Made by a program: the position numbers and the translations under genes. The notes beneath the pieces were generated by a model. That model had not been told where the DNA came from. It worked only from the letters and a program-made list of their open reading frames with translations, and made no database searches. DNA of 64,000 nucleotides, taken from assembly GCF_019059575.1 (NCBI RefSeq), contig NW_024881980.1:248001-312000 (forward strand). The letters are read 5' to 3'. Below are positions 23,073-57,639 of the stretch, piece after piece; within the stretch, counting starts at the first letter, position 1, and each line of letters starts with the position of its first letter. This DNA comes from Amphibalanus amphitrite (taxonomy: Eukaryota > Arthropoda > Thecostraca > Balanomorpha > Balanidae).

Positions 23073-23970
23073 TGGTAGGGTAAGCTGCTGACTTCCTTTC
23101 AGTCCCACCTGGACACAGGCTTTGTTTATTGTCGTGACGTAATGCGGCTGTGTGCGGATAGGAAAGTATTGTTTTCCCGTTAGCCGCGGAAGGCTATTTC
23201 CTCGCCAGTGCCGAGCGCAAGGTGCATGACAGAAACGATCACTTAGCTACAACAGAATATGCCTTAGCTAGGCTGTTTCCATGTGTCGTAGGTAACTTAC
23301 CTGATTATTTATGTGTTTTTTTTTCTGGTGAAGTCAGCTTTCATGGCTATCAGCGTTAAACATTGCCTTTTGAGTGACCCTGATCATACCACCCAAGGAG
23401 AGCTCAGAATGCATCAACAGTTCCGGCGACTTCCTGTAGGTACCCTGTGACGGGCGCGGTAGCCGGGTCACGCGAGCTCGGCTCCGTTTGTTTGGAGGGC
23501 CGCTCTGTTTATGTGCGTGCTTTCGCTGACACGGCCCCCGAGACGCGGCCTCCTCGGCCGGGCCCGAACCCGGCCCGCGCCGTCTGACCCATTGCCACAT
23601 AGAGCTGTCACATACCATCACATACCCACCATACTGCCGATCCCATTCTGCGTACCATACTTTGTTGATAACGCGGCCCGTACTCCATCGCTTTATCAAT
23701 GAACACGATAACTGCACCAGATCAGCGTCATTTTCTTGATTATTTTTACCACTTTTTACATCTACCTCCATGTCGTCATTGTCCCATTGAATCGGGATGT
23801 GATATCACTGAATCTCTGACGTCATTGCAATGTAACTATATAACGTCACATCTCGTGTCAATGCAACGATATGGCATCTTCCGGTGTAACATGATATTCG
23901 TAATCCAACTTTACAAATCTGACGGTGTAACATCACAAACTCTGACGCCGTTGTGACGTCACCGTTTCAG
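23073..23970. other. Sequence upstream of the ena EVH1 exon
   Basis: GC-rich patches at 23440-23590. The short N-terminal ena exon is expected upstream but could not be identified. Confidence 0.35.
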
Positions 23971-31363
<7,393 letters not shown>

Positions 31364-31539
31364 TTGCCAGGCGCACGGGAGATTCGACAAGACACATCAC
31401 ACACATATATGTGAGAGCCAACGATTGGAAGTGACCAGAGATTACAACATGTGATAGAGACAGCAGTGTTGACAATCGGCTGAGAGACGTGCCAGAGCGC
31501 CGCTGCTACTCGGCCGAACGACCCGTGCGACAGACACTG

Positions 31540-31640
31540 GTGTCGCATTGTCGCGCGGTGCAGTGGGCGACACAGACTGTCGCGCAGTGAACTGAGCGAC
31601 AGACTGTCGCGCGGTGAAGTGACGCGCCGCACTGTTGCGC
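31540..31640. repeat. Tandem repeat in the ena 3' region
   Basis: About three to four units of CTGTCGCGC followed by a GTGAA..GCGACAGA-like sequence, period about 28-31 bp, some 200 bases after the ena stop codon. Confidence 0.6.
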
Positions 31641-33709
31641 GCTCGGCTGACTACTAGGGCGAGTGATTGGGCCGGCGATGCGAGCTAACCTGTTGAGGAG
31701 ACAGTGCGGGCTGCAGAGAAGGACAGAGGGCGCTGGTCGACGGGATGGACCAGCCACAGCCGTGGTGGCGGTGTCGCCAGTCCCTGCGGAGGACATGTAA
31801 CCCGCGTCGGCGACGGCAGAGAGACGACGGACCGGCGCGCGACTGGACGCGGCCACGGCGGACGCGTCTGAAACCAAAGAGACTGAGGAAGACGATGGAA
31901 AGTGTTACCGTGCGGGCGCCCCACGCGCGGGGATGAGCCGAGCTTGTGTGTGGCCGCTGGCCGGGCCGGATCGGCCGCAGTGCGAGCCCCAGATGCGCCG
32001 AGCGGCCGCCCGCGCCGGCTCACGGCGGTTTGTGTATACGGCGAGGCATTGTCAGACCGCGTGTCGGCTTGGATGTGTACAGAGACCTGACCGACGCCGC
32101 GGCGCGACGGTGAACAGGGTGACAGATTGGAGGGTGGCCGAAAAACGAAACAGTCATCTCCGATTATTATTTATGATAGAATCTGCGGTCCAAGCCTAAC
32201 TGGAGTATTCCCAATGATTTATGTTTTTAGTTTTCTACGTTTTATTATTATTGATGCTGATGATGACGGAGGTATATATGCAGATAGTATGACGCGTTTG
32301 ATGTGAATTACTAGCTAGCTTGTGACAATATAGCTAGAGGCCCTGTGAGCTCGAGGGCCGGGCGGAAGGCGCCCGGCTCGGCAGTCGTCGCAGTAACCTG
32401 CTTTTATACGGTCGGTGCGAATGGCGCGATCACGCGAGCGGAGTGCTTGTGTACAGTTTGGTATACAGACTCGATGTAATCGTGCAATCAGTGTTGCGTG
32501 CCATGGCGGTGTCTGTGCGCGCGGCGCCGGGCACGAGACGCGTGACGTCACCGACGCAGACCGCCCCAGGCATGCCATGACCCCGCCGGACGGCGCAGAC
32601 AGACAGACGCTCCGGCGCTCCCCGCCGGCGGCCGGAGGACTGCCGCCGAGCCGACTGCGGCGGCCGCTTTCGTAGTACGACTGTACATTTTACACTTCAA
32701 TATACCGATCCGTATTGGAGGATACGTGTGTGACGGTGGGAGTGCGGAGAGATCTAGTGAAGGCGAAGCTAGGAAAGATGCGCTAACCGACGATACCGTA
32801 CTAACCTGAGCAAGTTCATCTGCAAGAAGTGATGGCGAAATGAAAACTCGAGACGATTCCGGTCATGAAAGGGTAGCGTTGTTTTGGGACATTACCGTCA
32901 TATGATCAGGCGCAGAAACAGCAAATAAGTTTGAGGCAAGATATTTATTTATCTTTTGATACGTACACGGTGCAATGGTATTCACACAATGCGTTACTTT
33001 TCAGTCGCGGTCTTGGTCGTGATCAACACGAATGAATGAAAAAATCAAAATCCTTCATTATCTTCAAGCTGAAGGAATTTGGTAGCAATATGGAAGCGCA
33101 TTAATCAGCTGATCCAGTTGTTTGTTTACATTCCGAAGTTCAAAACAAAACGTGTGGATTTTGAAGAACAGGCTTGAGAAGAGGTGCGTATGGTTGTTAG
33201 GTGGGGATCTATAATGAATTAATTTAGTAAAGTTAAATTATTTAGCGACATTCATGTGCTTTGTAGCTTTTAAGGTCATGGTATGCTGGTGTTGTGAAAA
33301 TGTCATGGATGCTTTTCTGTTTCAGAACTGAAGTGTCAGAATTGCGCCGTAGAATTCAAATTCCTACATGGCTCATGGCTCAATATTGTCAAAAATTATA
33401 TATCAACCCAGAAAATTGTTCAAGTTCAGTCATATCACTCCTAACAAAAAGCAGATACTTCAAGTGTTTTGTGTAAGAAGTATCATAAGTAATGATGTGT
33501 GATCGCAATTTTAAGCTTAGAAGAATGTGTTCTTTCCTTTCATGTTCTTATTTTGCCAATTTGTCAAGTTTTACAAGGTGCAAAAAAGGTAATTGCCAAA
33601 AGCCCTAATTATCTACCCCTGATTATAAATAAATGACATGTATTGTTGGTGTTTTCAGTCACATTTCAATTAAAGTATAAATCTACAGTAACTTACTGTT
33701 GCGTTCAAC
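31641..33709. other. ena 3' region and intergenic DNA
   Basis: CpG-rich from 31641 to about 32700, with open frames that are composition artefacts, then AT-rich sequence up to the D2LIC start. No exon or element could be supported. Confidence 0.4.
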
Positions 33710-48158
<14,449 letters not shown>

Positions 48159-50944
48159 GCTATGAGCTCTGAGCTACGAGCGCTGAGGTGCGAGCTCTGA
48201 GCTACGAGCTGCAGCTACGGCAGTTCGACTAGCCTCCGGGAATTTGGAAGCCGGATCAGCAAGTTGAGGTCTCATTAACCGATTCGCGGTGGCGTCGGTA
48301 ACGCTTGGCCAACTGTTGACGGCGCCAGCGGCTAGTCATTCTATGCTGAACTCGTCTCAGTCTCTCCCAGAACACGCTCTTTTGCGAATAGCTGCGGTCG
48401 ATATCTTAGCACGAAAACACATCGACTGGAGGCTGTTTTTTTGTCCACTTAAACGCACATCTCGCACACACTGTGATATTGTCCAAGGCACTGTGATATT
48501 GTTACTTGTCAGCCGTCCATGATCTCAGCTAGAAAGGTATATACAGGATTTGTACCCAGACGCCGCTTGCTATCAGTAATGCACATAGCTAGTCGCTTGT
48601 CTTCATTATGGATTGCGTGCTAAGAGCCCTTGAATCCTCGCGTGCTCGTCATCTATTCATGACGATCCGTCCATGATTCTTTGATCTCTCGTGCATCATT
48701 TATTGCGTTATTACGTATTGAGATCGCTGTGTTATCAGAGAAGTAGTTATAACGTTTTTGTGATGCTAGGTCATATATGATACTTTTTCTCGTTAAGTGA
48801 TTTCAGTCACACGATGGCTGCCGCGTACTCCAAACTGCCACAAATGCTTACAGCCTCGCTTGTGACCCTTGTATCGCACTCTTTAAATTGAAACACGCAT
48901 GAAGAATCTGGCTCCTGAGCTAGAGCGCCAATTAAGCTCTCAAAGCTCGGCCAAAACACGCCCGCTCTCCCAACATCCGTGAGGCGTGAGTCGCCTAAAA
49001 CACACTGTTTGTTTGTGAGCTGCCTCCGTCCCCACACTCTGCTGTTGTCCCTGTGTGTGTGAGTGAGCTCTCTGACTCCTTGCGACAGAGCGGCCCTGTT
49101 CAGTCCCGCAGAGGCCTGCCAATGCGGATGCCGAGTCCGGGAGACGAGCGCATCGCGCGGCACGCTTTAAGAAACCGCGCAGGGGGAGTTGGTGAATGAC
49201 ATCTTTCTTCTCTCTCAAGTCTAGGCTGGCGAACCTACTTCGGTGTTTTATGAATCTGTGCTTTACCAGTCAATGCAATTTTATCGACACAGTGCGCCAT
49301 TATGATTAATTATTTTGATTTTTTAGGCATAAAAAATCATTAAAATAGCTGGGAGTACTTCTGTCAACTATTAATGTCAATTCTGTCTCCATGCATATCG
49401 GACCATATTCTGTTGATCCTGTGTCGTGGTCCACTCTGATGTTCGTTCGACCGACCGCCGCGTTCGTCACCTGCACGCTCTCTGATTAATCACCACCACT
49501 GCCGGCCCCTCACGGCGCCAAATTGCCGCTCCGGTCCTGTCGTATATGACGGGCGGCTCCGTCCAGCTAACGGCGTGTCCCACATTACCTGCCGGGACTT
49601 GGCGGCCGAAAATGACACGGTCTAGTGTGACGTGAGTTATAGACCGATTTGTTTTACTCGGGTGATGTGGTGTTATTGCGGTTGTGTGTGCTCTACTGTG
49701 TTATATGTTTGCATCACGTGCTATTTTGTGATATGGCTCGGTGTTATTTGTGTTGCGTTTTTATCGATCTTTATAGCGCACTTCCATTGTGTTGTAATAT
49801 TCGTCATTGGCCAATATCGTTACATTCGTAATGCATTTTGTATAACTTTATGCGTCCGATACGTGATGCTTGAAACTTTGTTTCATTCGCAGTCTTGCCA
49901 TCACCACGACCTCAACTCAACTGTTTTATTTATTTTATTGTTTTACAAATGTCGGTCTATTCAGTCATTTTTTTGTGAATGTTGATCTGTAATTTTACGT
50001 GACAGGCGTCAACAGCCACAAACATTACGGTTGTGTTGTTGAATGCGTTTGGTATCTCGATATTTGTGATGCCTCGCTTATTTTCTTCATTCAATTCGCT
50101 TGTTTTGTGCCTCGACTGCAATACACTAAGCGGAACCCCTCGATTGGCAATAGCGTGAAGTTGCCACTGTGTCCGAACATTGGCCTAGCCCCGGGGGCCT
50201 TGTTCCAGGCTCGTTGGACACAAACCGGCTTCGATCTCGTCCACGCTTCACTGGCATTTGCCGTGAATATTTCATTTTCCCGGCTATTCCGAGCGCTCTC
50301 GAACCTTCCATTATCTTTTTACCGGGAATTGGCAGTAAGCCGGAGAGAGCATCGGCGCTTGGCAACGGCGTTACGGACGGATAAACAGACGGTTACCCGG
50401 TACCTACCCTCTACCCAGCCATACCCAGAAATAGCCGATACCTTGTGTAAACTGATTGAGCGTTATGACTTATAGCTAGAACGCTCTTTGCTTTACGAAT
50501 AGGTCCACACCACACGATGCACTCAAGGCAGACTACGAACGAGAGGCTGGTTTGACAAGTTAATAACTAACAATGAAGCATGCCCGGTCGGTCGGCTCGA
50601 AACTAATCTATGTCCGATGTTTTGCACTACCGTCTCCTTCTCTTCCTTCCTGGACTCGCCCCTGCTCGAGTGCCGCCTACATCAGATGACTACCTGACGC
50701 CGCCTCTGCGGCAGAGGTCAGGCCCGCAAGCGCTGTGACCAGCCCGCGGCTACAGGAGCGGCGTCATAGTCCCTGATACCGGCGGTAAGTCGCCTCGATA
50801 TGGTGCCTGTGCGGGTGATTTTGTGTTTTGGTCGAAGGTGACGTGTGGTTATATAGTGTGAACGTTCAGAGTTTGGTGAATTGCAGAGTTCGCGCGTTGC
50901 ACTTGAGGGAGCCACTTTTTCTCGTTTGTTTGTTTTGTTTGTTT
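48159..50944. other. D2LIC 3' region and intergenic DNA, nothing recognised
   Basis: The first part (48159-48240) has repeated GAGCTACGAGC-type words after the stop codon. No clear poly(A) signal, exon or element could be supported in the rest. Confidence 0.4.
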
Positions 50945-51215
50945 TGTTGGGTTAGGCCCTTTCGGTCGTCAAGACCATTGCAGAGCCGGAAGGATGGTAG
51001 GAATTAGGGGGAGACATTGGTCTGGGCAGGCACCCTAGTGAGTCGCCGGGGCTGAGCCCGTCCAGAGGACAGGCCACCCAGCCCCAAGGCACTCACTGCA
51101 CCCGGCTACGGGGTGCGCTCCCTCGGGAGCAGCGGTGCCGCTCCAAGGGAGCAGCCCGCATGAGATAAAGTTGCCTGTCCAGCCCGGAGGGGGGTTGCGG
51201 CGTGGAGGAAAAGGA
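50945..51215 (+). repeat. SINE-like interspersed repeat, copy B
   Basis: It shares ordered blocks with 16668-17125 in the other orientation, including GCCCTTTCGGTC, GGAGACATTGGTC and GGGGCTGAGCC. Confidence 0.65.
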
Positions 51216-51781
51216 TTTCTGTTTCCTGAGGATAGAAGCACGGAACGGTGTTTTCTCGTTGATGTTCGTTTCAGTTTATTTTCCGTTGAACTGAACTGCG
51301 AAGGGTGGACAATGGACATGGGTCGGCTCACCTAACGTGATGCCATGCCGCCATCGAAAATCGAAGACATCAACAAATGTTCTTTTCAGACATTGGAACC
51401 GACGAGCGCCACACACTACGTCAGATGGCTGCGCCGGCCTCGGACCGCCTGTCCAGGACACCTTTCATCGGAACAGTACGAGGTCAGTCCAACTCTGCCC
51501 CCGCAGTCAGTCACGTGCGTGACTTCATCTGTGTGCAACGACACTGTACGACGGAGCTAGTCCTGTAGATTGGTCGTTTTCGGTGGCCGGCAGTGATGGA
51601 CATTCTGAGATTCAATGATGATTTCGCAAGAGGTGATACAGTTGTCAACTTTCTGAGGAGTTCCTTGGCTTCCAGGCATCCAACCGTGAACAACAACGAT
51701 CAATTATCTGCCAGTAAAATTAGAATTGATTACTGTAGCAAGGCCTAGACATGGTGGGCCTCATTCTATAAATTATTAGCT
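51216..51781. other. Intergenic, nothing recognised
   Basis: Several overlapping short open frames on the + strand, none with a recognisable domain or splice context. Confidence 0.35.
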
Positions 51782-51785
51782 TTAA

Positions 51786-53129
51786 CCCTCGCCGGCACAG
51801 GCCATTTTACGTCCTTCGACGGCACAAGGGGGGGGGGGTACGACCCCCCCCCCCTCGCGTTTGGCCCATGATCGAGCTAGAGCTTCGCGGAAAAAACGAG
51901 CGTGTTGCCCGTCACGAGAGGAAGCCGACGATACCCAATTTTAAGGTCCTAGGTCATCGGGTGACCTTCCAGGTCAGGTCAATGACCCGAAAACCGGGAA
52001 AATCGGGACCTGTTAGAAAGTCGTTAAGTGTGGCTGCTATGTCAATGTGGTTTTCCGGGGTGCTGATCACGAATATCGTGTTAGTTTTGATCAGAGATGA
52101 TGTCTTTAAGCATTTAGACCAGGTCGGGTCAGGTCAGGTCAGGTCAACCGGTAGGGGTTGTGACGGGTATTCGTAATACGTGTCAACCGCCTCTGACAGC
52201 TTCGTAACATGTTACGAAGGCACCAAAACTACTTCGTAAATGTTCAAATGGTTGCTAAATTCGAATTCAGCTCCAAAAACTAGCCTAGAAATATGTAAAA
52301 CTCGAAAAAGTGAACCGAGGTCACCCGAGGTCACCAAAGGTCAATGACCTGACCTGACCTTCAGGTGACCTTGGCAGTTGCTGGAAATGAGGCCGCTTTC
52401 TGGTCCCGGCGTTTTATTCTCCTCGCGGGTTAATCCCGTCCAGCGTTTAGCCTTTCGGGACCCACTAGGGTCGCGGTTGTTTTCGCCGCTCGCCCCAGTC
52501 GAGATGCAAAGTTAATAGTCACACGAAGCTTATTTAGGGCCAGCCAAACCAGTCTAGTCTGGAGTTACTGTTAAATGTATGCATATAGATGAAAGAAAAA
52601 GGCTTTGTAGAATCGATTAATTTCGAAGTCGTATATTCAGAGGCCCCAAATAAACTTCGTGCGACTATCAACTTTGCATCTCGAATGGGCCGGGCGGCGA
52701 AAACAACCGCGGCTCTGAGAGGGTCCCGAAAGGCTAAGCGCTAGACGGGGCTAACTCACCCGGAGAATAAAACGCCGGGACCAGAAAGCGGCCTCATTTC
52801 CAGCACTGCTTGACACTCACCCTAATGTATGGGAGCAACATCAAATCACATGTTTGAACGATTGAAACCACGAAAAGCTTGCAAACGCGCGGCTAATGCG
52901 AGCCGACATACGCCGAATCGCGATTCCGGCCAAACATGGTCTCGGAAAAGAGGTCACAGGTCAAAGATCATTTGGGTCAGGGTCATGAAATTTTCAGGGT
53001 AGGTGCAAAATTGATCAATGCGAGGGTACTGAAAGTTTCGTCGCGATCGGCCGCTTTTTACGCGAGTTATTCGCGAAAAACCTTAGGTGGGGGGGGGGGT
53101 TGCATCAACCCCCCCTGTGCCGGCGAGGG
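51786..53129 (+). mobile_element. TTAA-flanked G/C-hairpin element, copy 7 (most complete pattern)
   Basis: TTAA lies at 51782-51785 and 53130-53133. The ends are CCCTCGCCGGCACAGG and CCTGTGCCGGCGAGGG. The left hairpin is G-run/TACGA/C-run near 51829-51854 and the right is G-run/TTGCATCAA/C-run near 53089-53115. Tandem GGTCA occurs at about 52122-52146. A foldback MITE is nested at 52374-52809. Without it the element is about 910 bp. Confidence 0.9.
52374..52809. mobile_element. 436-bp foldback MITE nested in copy 7
   Basis: Inverted arms of about 175 bp (GCAGTTGCTGGAAATGAGG / CCTCATTTCCAGCACTGC) are flanked by TTG at 52371-52373 and 52810-52812. The copy at 1-881 lacks it, which gives the empty site. 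Confidence 0.85.
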
Positions 53130-53133
53130 TTAA

Positions 53134-53574
53134 TGCGATCCAACAAGGCCATGTCGTTGGTCGCTTGAGACGGCAGCGTCCTGAGGGCTCTGCCATGCTC
53201 CGTGAAGTGGGCACGGCATATTAACACCGCGGGGAGATCCCAGTACGTGCGTCGAATTGAAGTCGGATGATCCAATAAGCTTCCTGGTCTCATACCCAGG
53301 GAGCCTCCTTACGACTTGAAGTTTTATCTCTGCGCACACAAGTTTGGCTCTATACCCTGAAACTTGCTGCTCACGAATAAGTCATCGAGTCGCCGGTGAT
53401 CTTAGTGAAGCAGGTTATTCCCCAGCATTGGTCGGCTGGCCCAGGAAAGTAATGTCTGATTGAAGTAATGGAGTAGGCTGGTCTGGAGTGGGATACTGGC
53501 CGTTGGGAGTGTTAGACCGACTGAATGTATGATACCGTTACCGTTGATGCAGTCGAGTATGATATAGGGACCAT
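53134..53574. other. Intergenic, nothing recognised
   Basis: No coding or repeat feature could be supported. Confidence 0.35.
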
Positions 53575-53700
53575 CCGTCGGGGTATTTTGGCCATCCTGT
53601 CAACCGGTGAGAGGCCTCTCGTTTGTGACCGTTCGGTGGGCGTGGCCTGCCCTCCGGTGCGTTTTACCGTCCGGTGACTGGTGAGAGTGTTTTGCAATCT

Positions 53701-54485
53701 GGGCCTCGTTTCATAAAAGGAATTACTTACGGCGTTCCGTCAATTATGCCAGATTTGGCGTATTTGATGCCAATTCGGTTTCATAAAGCCGGAGACCGGA
53801 GTAATTCACGCCATCGAAATTACGGAGCTTCATTTACGGCAAATTGAAATGCTCGATTCCGGACCAATTGATGCCATTTGGGTTTCATAAAACGACGTAA
53901 TTAACGCCAAATATTTTATCAAGCTCTTGATATCAGTGGTGTAAACTACGCACAAAAATGTTGCGTGAATTTGAATTAATGTGAAGATTCGAAGCTAATT
54001 TTTAATATATTTTATCATGTTGAGCCCGGTGAGGAAGAAAGAACAGCCAAAATGAGAAAAAGAAACTGCAAATCTTCTGTACCAGTCGCTTTTTGTGGCC
54101 ACTATCGGAATTTTGTTTATTCGCCGCGCCGCGCCACTTTCGTAGTTAGGCACTTCTGCTTAGCTGGCTTTCTGCTGTTTTCAATATACCTATTGTTTTA
54201 ATAAAGGATGGTCATCAATATCAATTTTGTTTTTTCAAAAATAATTTTTAAGATTTAAATTCAACATAATTGTTTTATAACTTCTCGTAAAAAATAAGTG
54301 TTGACATGAAATTGTAATTTGTAGGACGCTTGATAATCTACGCAAATGTGCTTAGTTACGGAGGTGTAAACAATTCCAGTTGTGGCTTTGTGAAACGGCT
54401 TTATTTGCGCTCCGTAGTTTGAAAGGGTGTGAATTACAATTACGGAAAGGTGTAAGTTACGGCAGAGCTTTATGAAACGAGGCCC
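53701..54485. mobile_element. Inverted-repeat element with GGGCCTCGTTTCATAAA ends
   Basis: GGGCCTCGTTTCATAAA at 53701 is mirrored by TTATGAAACGAGGCCC at 54470-54485. Short TTACGGC/GTAATT motifs repeat near both ends. No ORF is recognisable. Confidence 0.7.
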
Positions 54486-55598
54486 TGGTGGGATTGTGTT
54501 CGGTGGGAGTATGTTTTCCCGGTCGGTGGGAGTGTCAGTCGGGTGGGAGAGTTTGACCGTCCCATAGGCGTAGGAACGTTTTCGAAAGTGGGGGGGCCAG
54601 GCTCCCACCCAGCTAACAGGAAACGTTACTACAACGTTGTCACAACGTCGTGTTTCGGTAAGTTGCGAAATTACGTTTTAATTACGTTGTAGCAACGTTC
54701 TGAACGTTGTGAAGCCATGGTTTGGTCCGAAAGTTGTGGTAAAACGTTGTGACAACGTTTAATTGGTACGTTGCAGCAACCGCGCACATGCAATATTATA
54801 TTTTGATAATGCATGGTGACATATATGACCATATAATGCATTTCCTTTGACTTTCAATGCGCATTTTCAGTTTTCATCATTAAAGTTGACATGTTTTAAC
54901 ACTTGGACTGTTCCCGTTGTCAGCTGGTGGTCGCCAACACGTTGTTAAAACGGTTTTTCACAACCTTGACATTAAAGGTACTCAGGGTAACTTTTAAAGG
55001 GGGAAAGGGGAATTTCCCCCCTTCGAAAATTCCGCTCCCCCTTTCAAATTGTGCGTGAACGGCTAGGGAGGGAAGGGGGAATTTCCCCCTTTCAAATTTA
55101 TTTTTGAGCCCATTTTCAATCAGTTCGCTACTCAGATTCTATAATCATCGTTGATCAGACTCTAGTCATCAATCAACGTTGCTGGCGCTTAGATAATTTT
55201 CAATTTGAGGTTCCCTCCAACCATTTTACGTTCAGTGCAGCGGTAACTCCAGATTTGACCCGATACCGATCGGATGGTCGGTGGGACCGTCTCTTGTCTT
55301 GTCTCTTCCGTCTCTTCGCAATCACTGACATATTGCTACAGGCGTCGGCGTAGAAACCGGCGGGGGACGGGGGTCATGACCTCTCCAAACCAAGGGTCTT
55401 CCTTCGAACCAGGGTCCTTCAATCGGTCTTGGCCTAGCAAACATAGTCACGTGTTAACCTCTCTCTATTTAGAAAGGCGCTACTTGATGTTTGGCCGGGG
55501 TAGTAGGTTGATACTACTGATTGACATTTGCAAGGGCGCAGTCGAGTTGGGACCTCCCCCGCCCCATACCGCTAAGATGGGCTTTCTCTCTATCTCTC

Positions 55599-55790
<192 letters not shown>

Positions 55791-55837
55791 CATGTGTAAA
55801 TTGCAAAGCGTCATTGGCATGTTTTGCAACATCACAG

Positions 55838-55954
55838 GCGGAGCTAGAGGCTTGCAACTATCCCTATGTAAACGCGGCTGTTATCCGCGGCTGCCAGCAA
55901 GCCACGCGGGCCGCTACTCTGGCGAACGGTGGACCGCGCCCTGACCTCGCCTGA
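55838..55954 (+). CDS. Exon-like open frame, function unknown (tentative)
   Basis: After an acceptor-like ATCACAG the frame reads [20 protein letters not shown] and ends RPDLA then TGA. It has a coding-like composition but no family I recognise, and no matching upstream exon was found. It lies inside an inverted-repeat element, so it may be a captured gene fragment. Confidence 0.25.
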   Translation, partial: AELEACNYPYVNAAVIRGCQQATRAATLANGGPRPDLA

Positions 55955-56336
55955 GGGGCCGTGACGTCAGTGTCACCGGCCGGCGTTCAGAGCCAGCCGG
56001 CCGAGCCGCAGTCTACGCAGCGCGAGCGAGCAGTGAGGGCCGGCGGCGGGCGCGGCTGAGATTGAGATAGCTGGAAGATGAAAGATAGCGCAAGTTGTCT
56101 GCGTTTGATGCGATTGTTGCTTTGACTGGTAAGTCAAAGTACCATTTACGATTAGCATTTGCAAGATTGTGCCTTGTAATATCGTGCGGTCTAGGCTATA
56201 GTTCATTGTAGCTCTAGCCTCTAAGGTGTTGACATGTTTGATCTAGCCTGTCGCACTGTTACGGGAAGTAGTGCAGGTATTTTTGTGATTTTTTCATGAA
56301 TTGAATATGTCTGATTTTCCCTCATGTCTTCCCGCA

Positions 56337-56539
56337 GACGTCCTGCAACTCGTCAGCGCGCCTTGTGGCAGGCCTACTGTCGGCAATGCGGTAGCGAAGT
56401 GGCTGTCCGGAAGCTGCGACCGGAACGGGGAATGCGCAGACCGTCTGGTCAGGCACTGCCAGCTGCCTAGGGACATCGAGGCCGCAAATGAGCCGGTGCC
56501 TAACGGTCCGCCGAGTGATCCTCCCAGCGAGGGTTAGTG
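56337..56539 (+). CDS. Exon-like open frame, function unknown (tentative)
   Basis: After TTCCCGCAG one frame runs in from the acceptor: DVLQLVSAPCGRPTVGNAVA, then KWLSGSCDRNGECADRLVRH, an acidic/Pro tail and TAG. A second overlapping frame is also open for about 45 codons, which weakens the case. No family is recognised. It lies in the same element as 55838-55954. Confidence 0.25.
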
Positions 56540-57639
56540 AAGAAGTGAACTTCCACCAGTTCTGGCGTGCTAGCGGCTAGCGCTAGAGCCGGTAGAACCC
56601 AATTCCGTCCCACGCCCCCATGGGGGCGCCCCTGGGCCCCATGCCCCATCACCGATGCCGCCGCTGTCGTTTTTTTTTTGTAAATTGACCTGTGATGTAT
56701 TGAAATATACACTTCTTACATGCCTTTTTTACAAGTCTAGAGAACGGGAAGAGAGCGTCGGAAACACATTCTGAGTATGTTGCGAACACGTTGAGAGGAC
56801 GTTGCGAAAATGTTTGGACGTTTACTCAGGGTCGCAGGGACGGCAATACGAAGTAGCGACAACGTGGTGCGCACGTGATAAAAACGTCGCAGAGACGTTG
56901 CCAAAGCGTTCTATACTCCTTGTAGTCACGTTGCGGAAACGTGGTGACAACGTTCCAGAAACACTGTTGGCACGTTACAGAAAACATTTCATAACGTTGG
57001 CGGGACGTTATAAGAACGGTTTTGGGACGTCACGGCCACGTTACAGAAACGTTGTGATGACATTCAAATGCATGGTCGGATGACGTTGTCACGCCGTTGT
57101 CTGGAGTCTACAAAATTACGTTGTCACAACGATAAATCGGAACGTTGTGGTAACCATTTGACAACGTTTAAACGACGTTGTAACAACGGCAAATTGTTAG
57201 CTGGGCAGAGGTCTAAAACCTAACCCACCCCCAAAATCCAATTTCTCCTCGGATTTCGGCCACTTTGTTTTCGCAAACATGCTCAGAGGTAAAAAAAATC
57301 GAGACAAAACCAAAAATAAAAGTAGTTAAATTTCAGGGAGAGTCCTGTCCATAAACTCAAACTGATTGACGCGTTCCCCTGTCCTCCGCAGCCGTTGGCA
57401 CCCATGCAAATTCCAGAGGCATCCAGCAGCTTTTTCATTAAGAGCAAGCGTGAAATGTGCAAAGCGAGTCTTTTCAATATACCTATAAAAATCAGCATGA
57501 ACGGCCCAGCTAGGCTCAGCCAGGCCTGTAACGTTTTTAAGAGGTTTTATATTAGCGACCACTGCAACTGGGCTGATTGACTGTCAGAGGCCGGTGTGGG
57601 ACTTTTAGAGGCCGGTCTGGGCCCTCAGAGGCCGTTTAA

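Noticed and set aside
55003-55091. Two GGGGAATTTCCCC palindromes resembling NF-kappaB sites
   Set aside because: They sit in a short G/C-run repeat with similar words around, inside a transposon-rich block. No promoter context.
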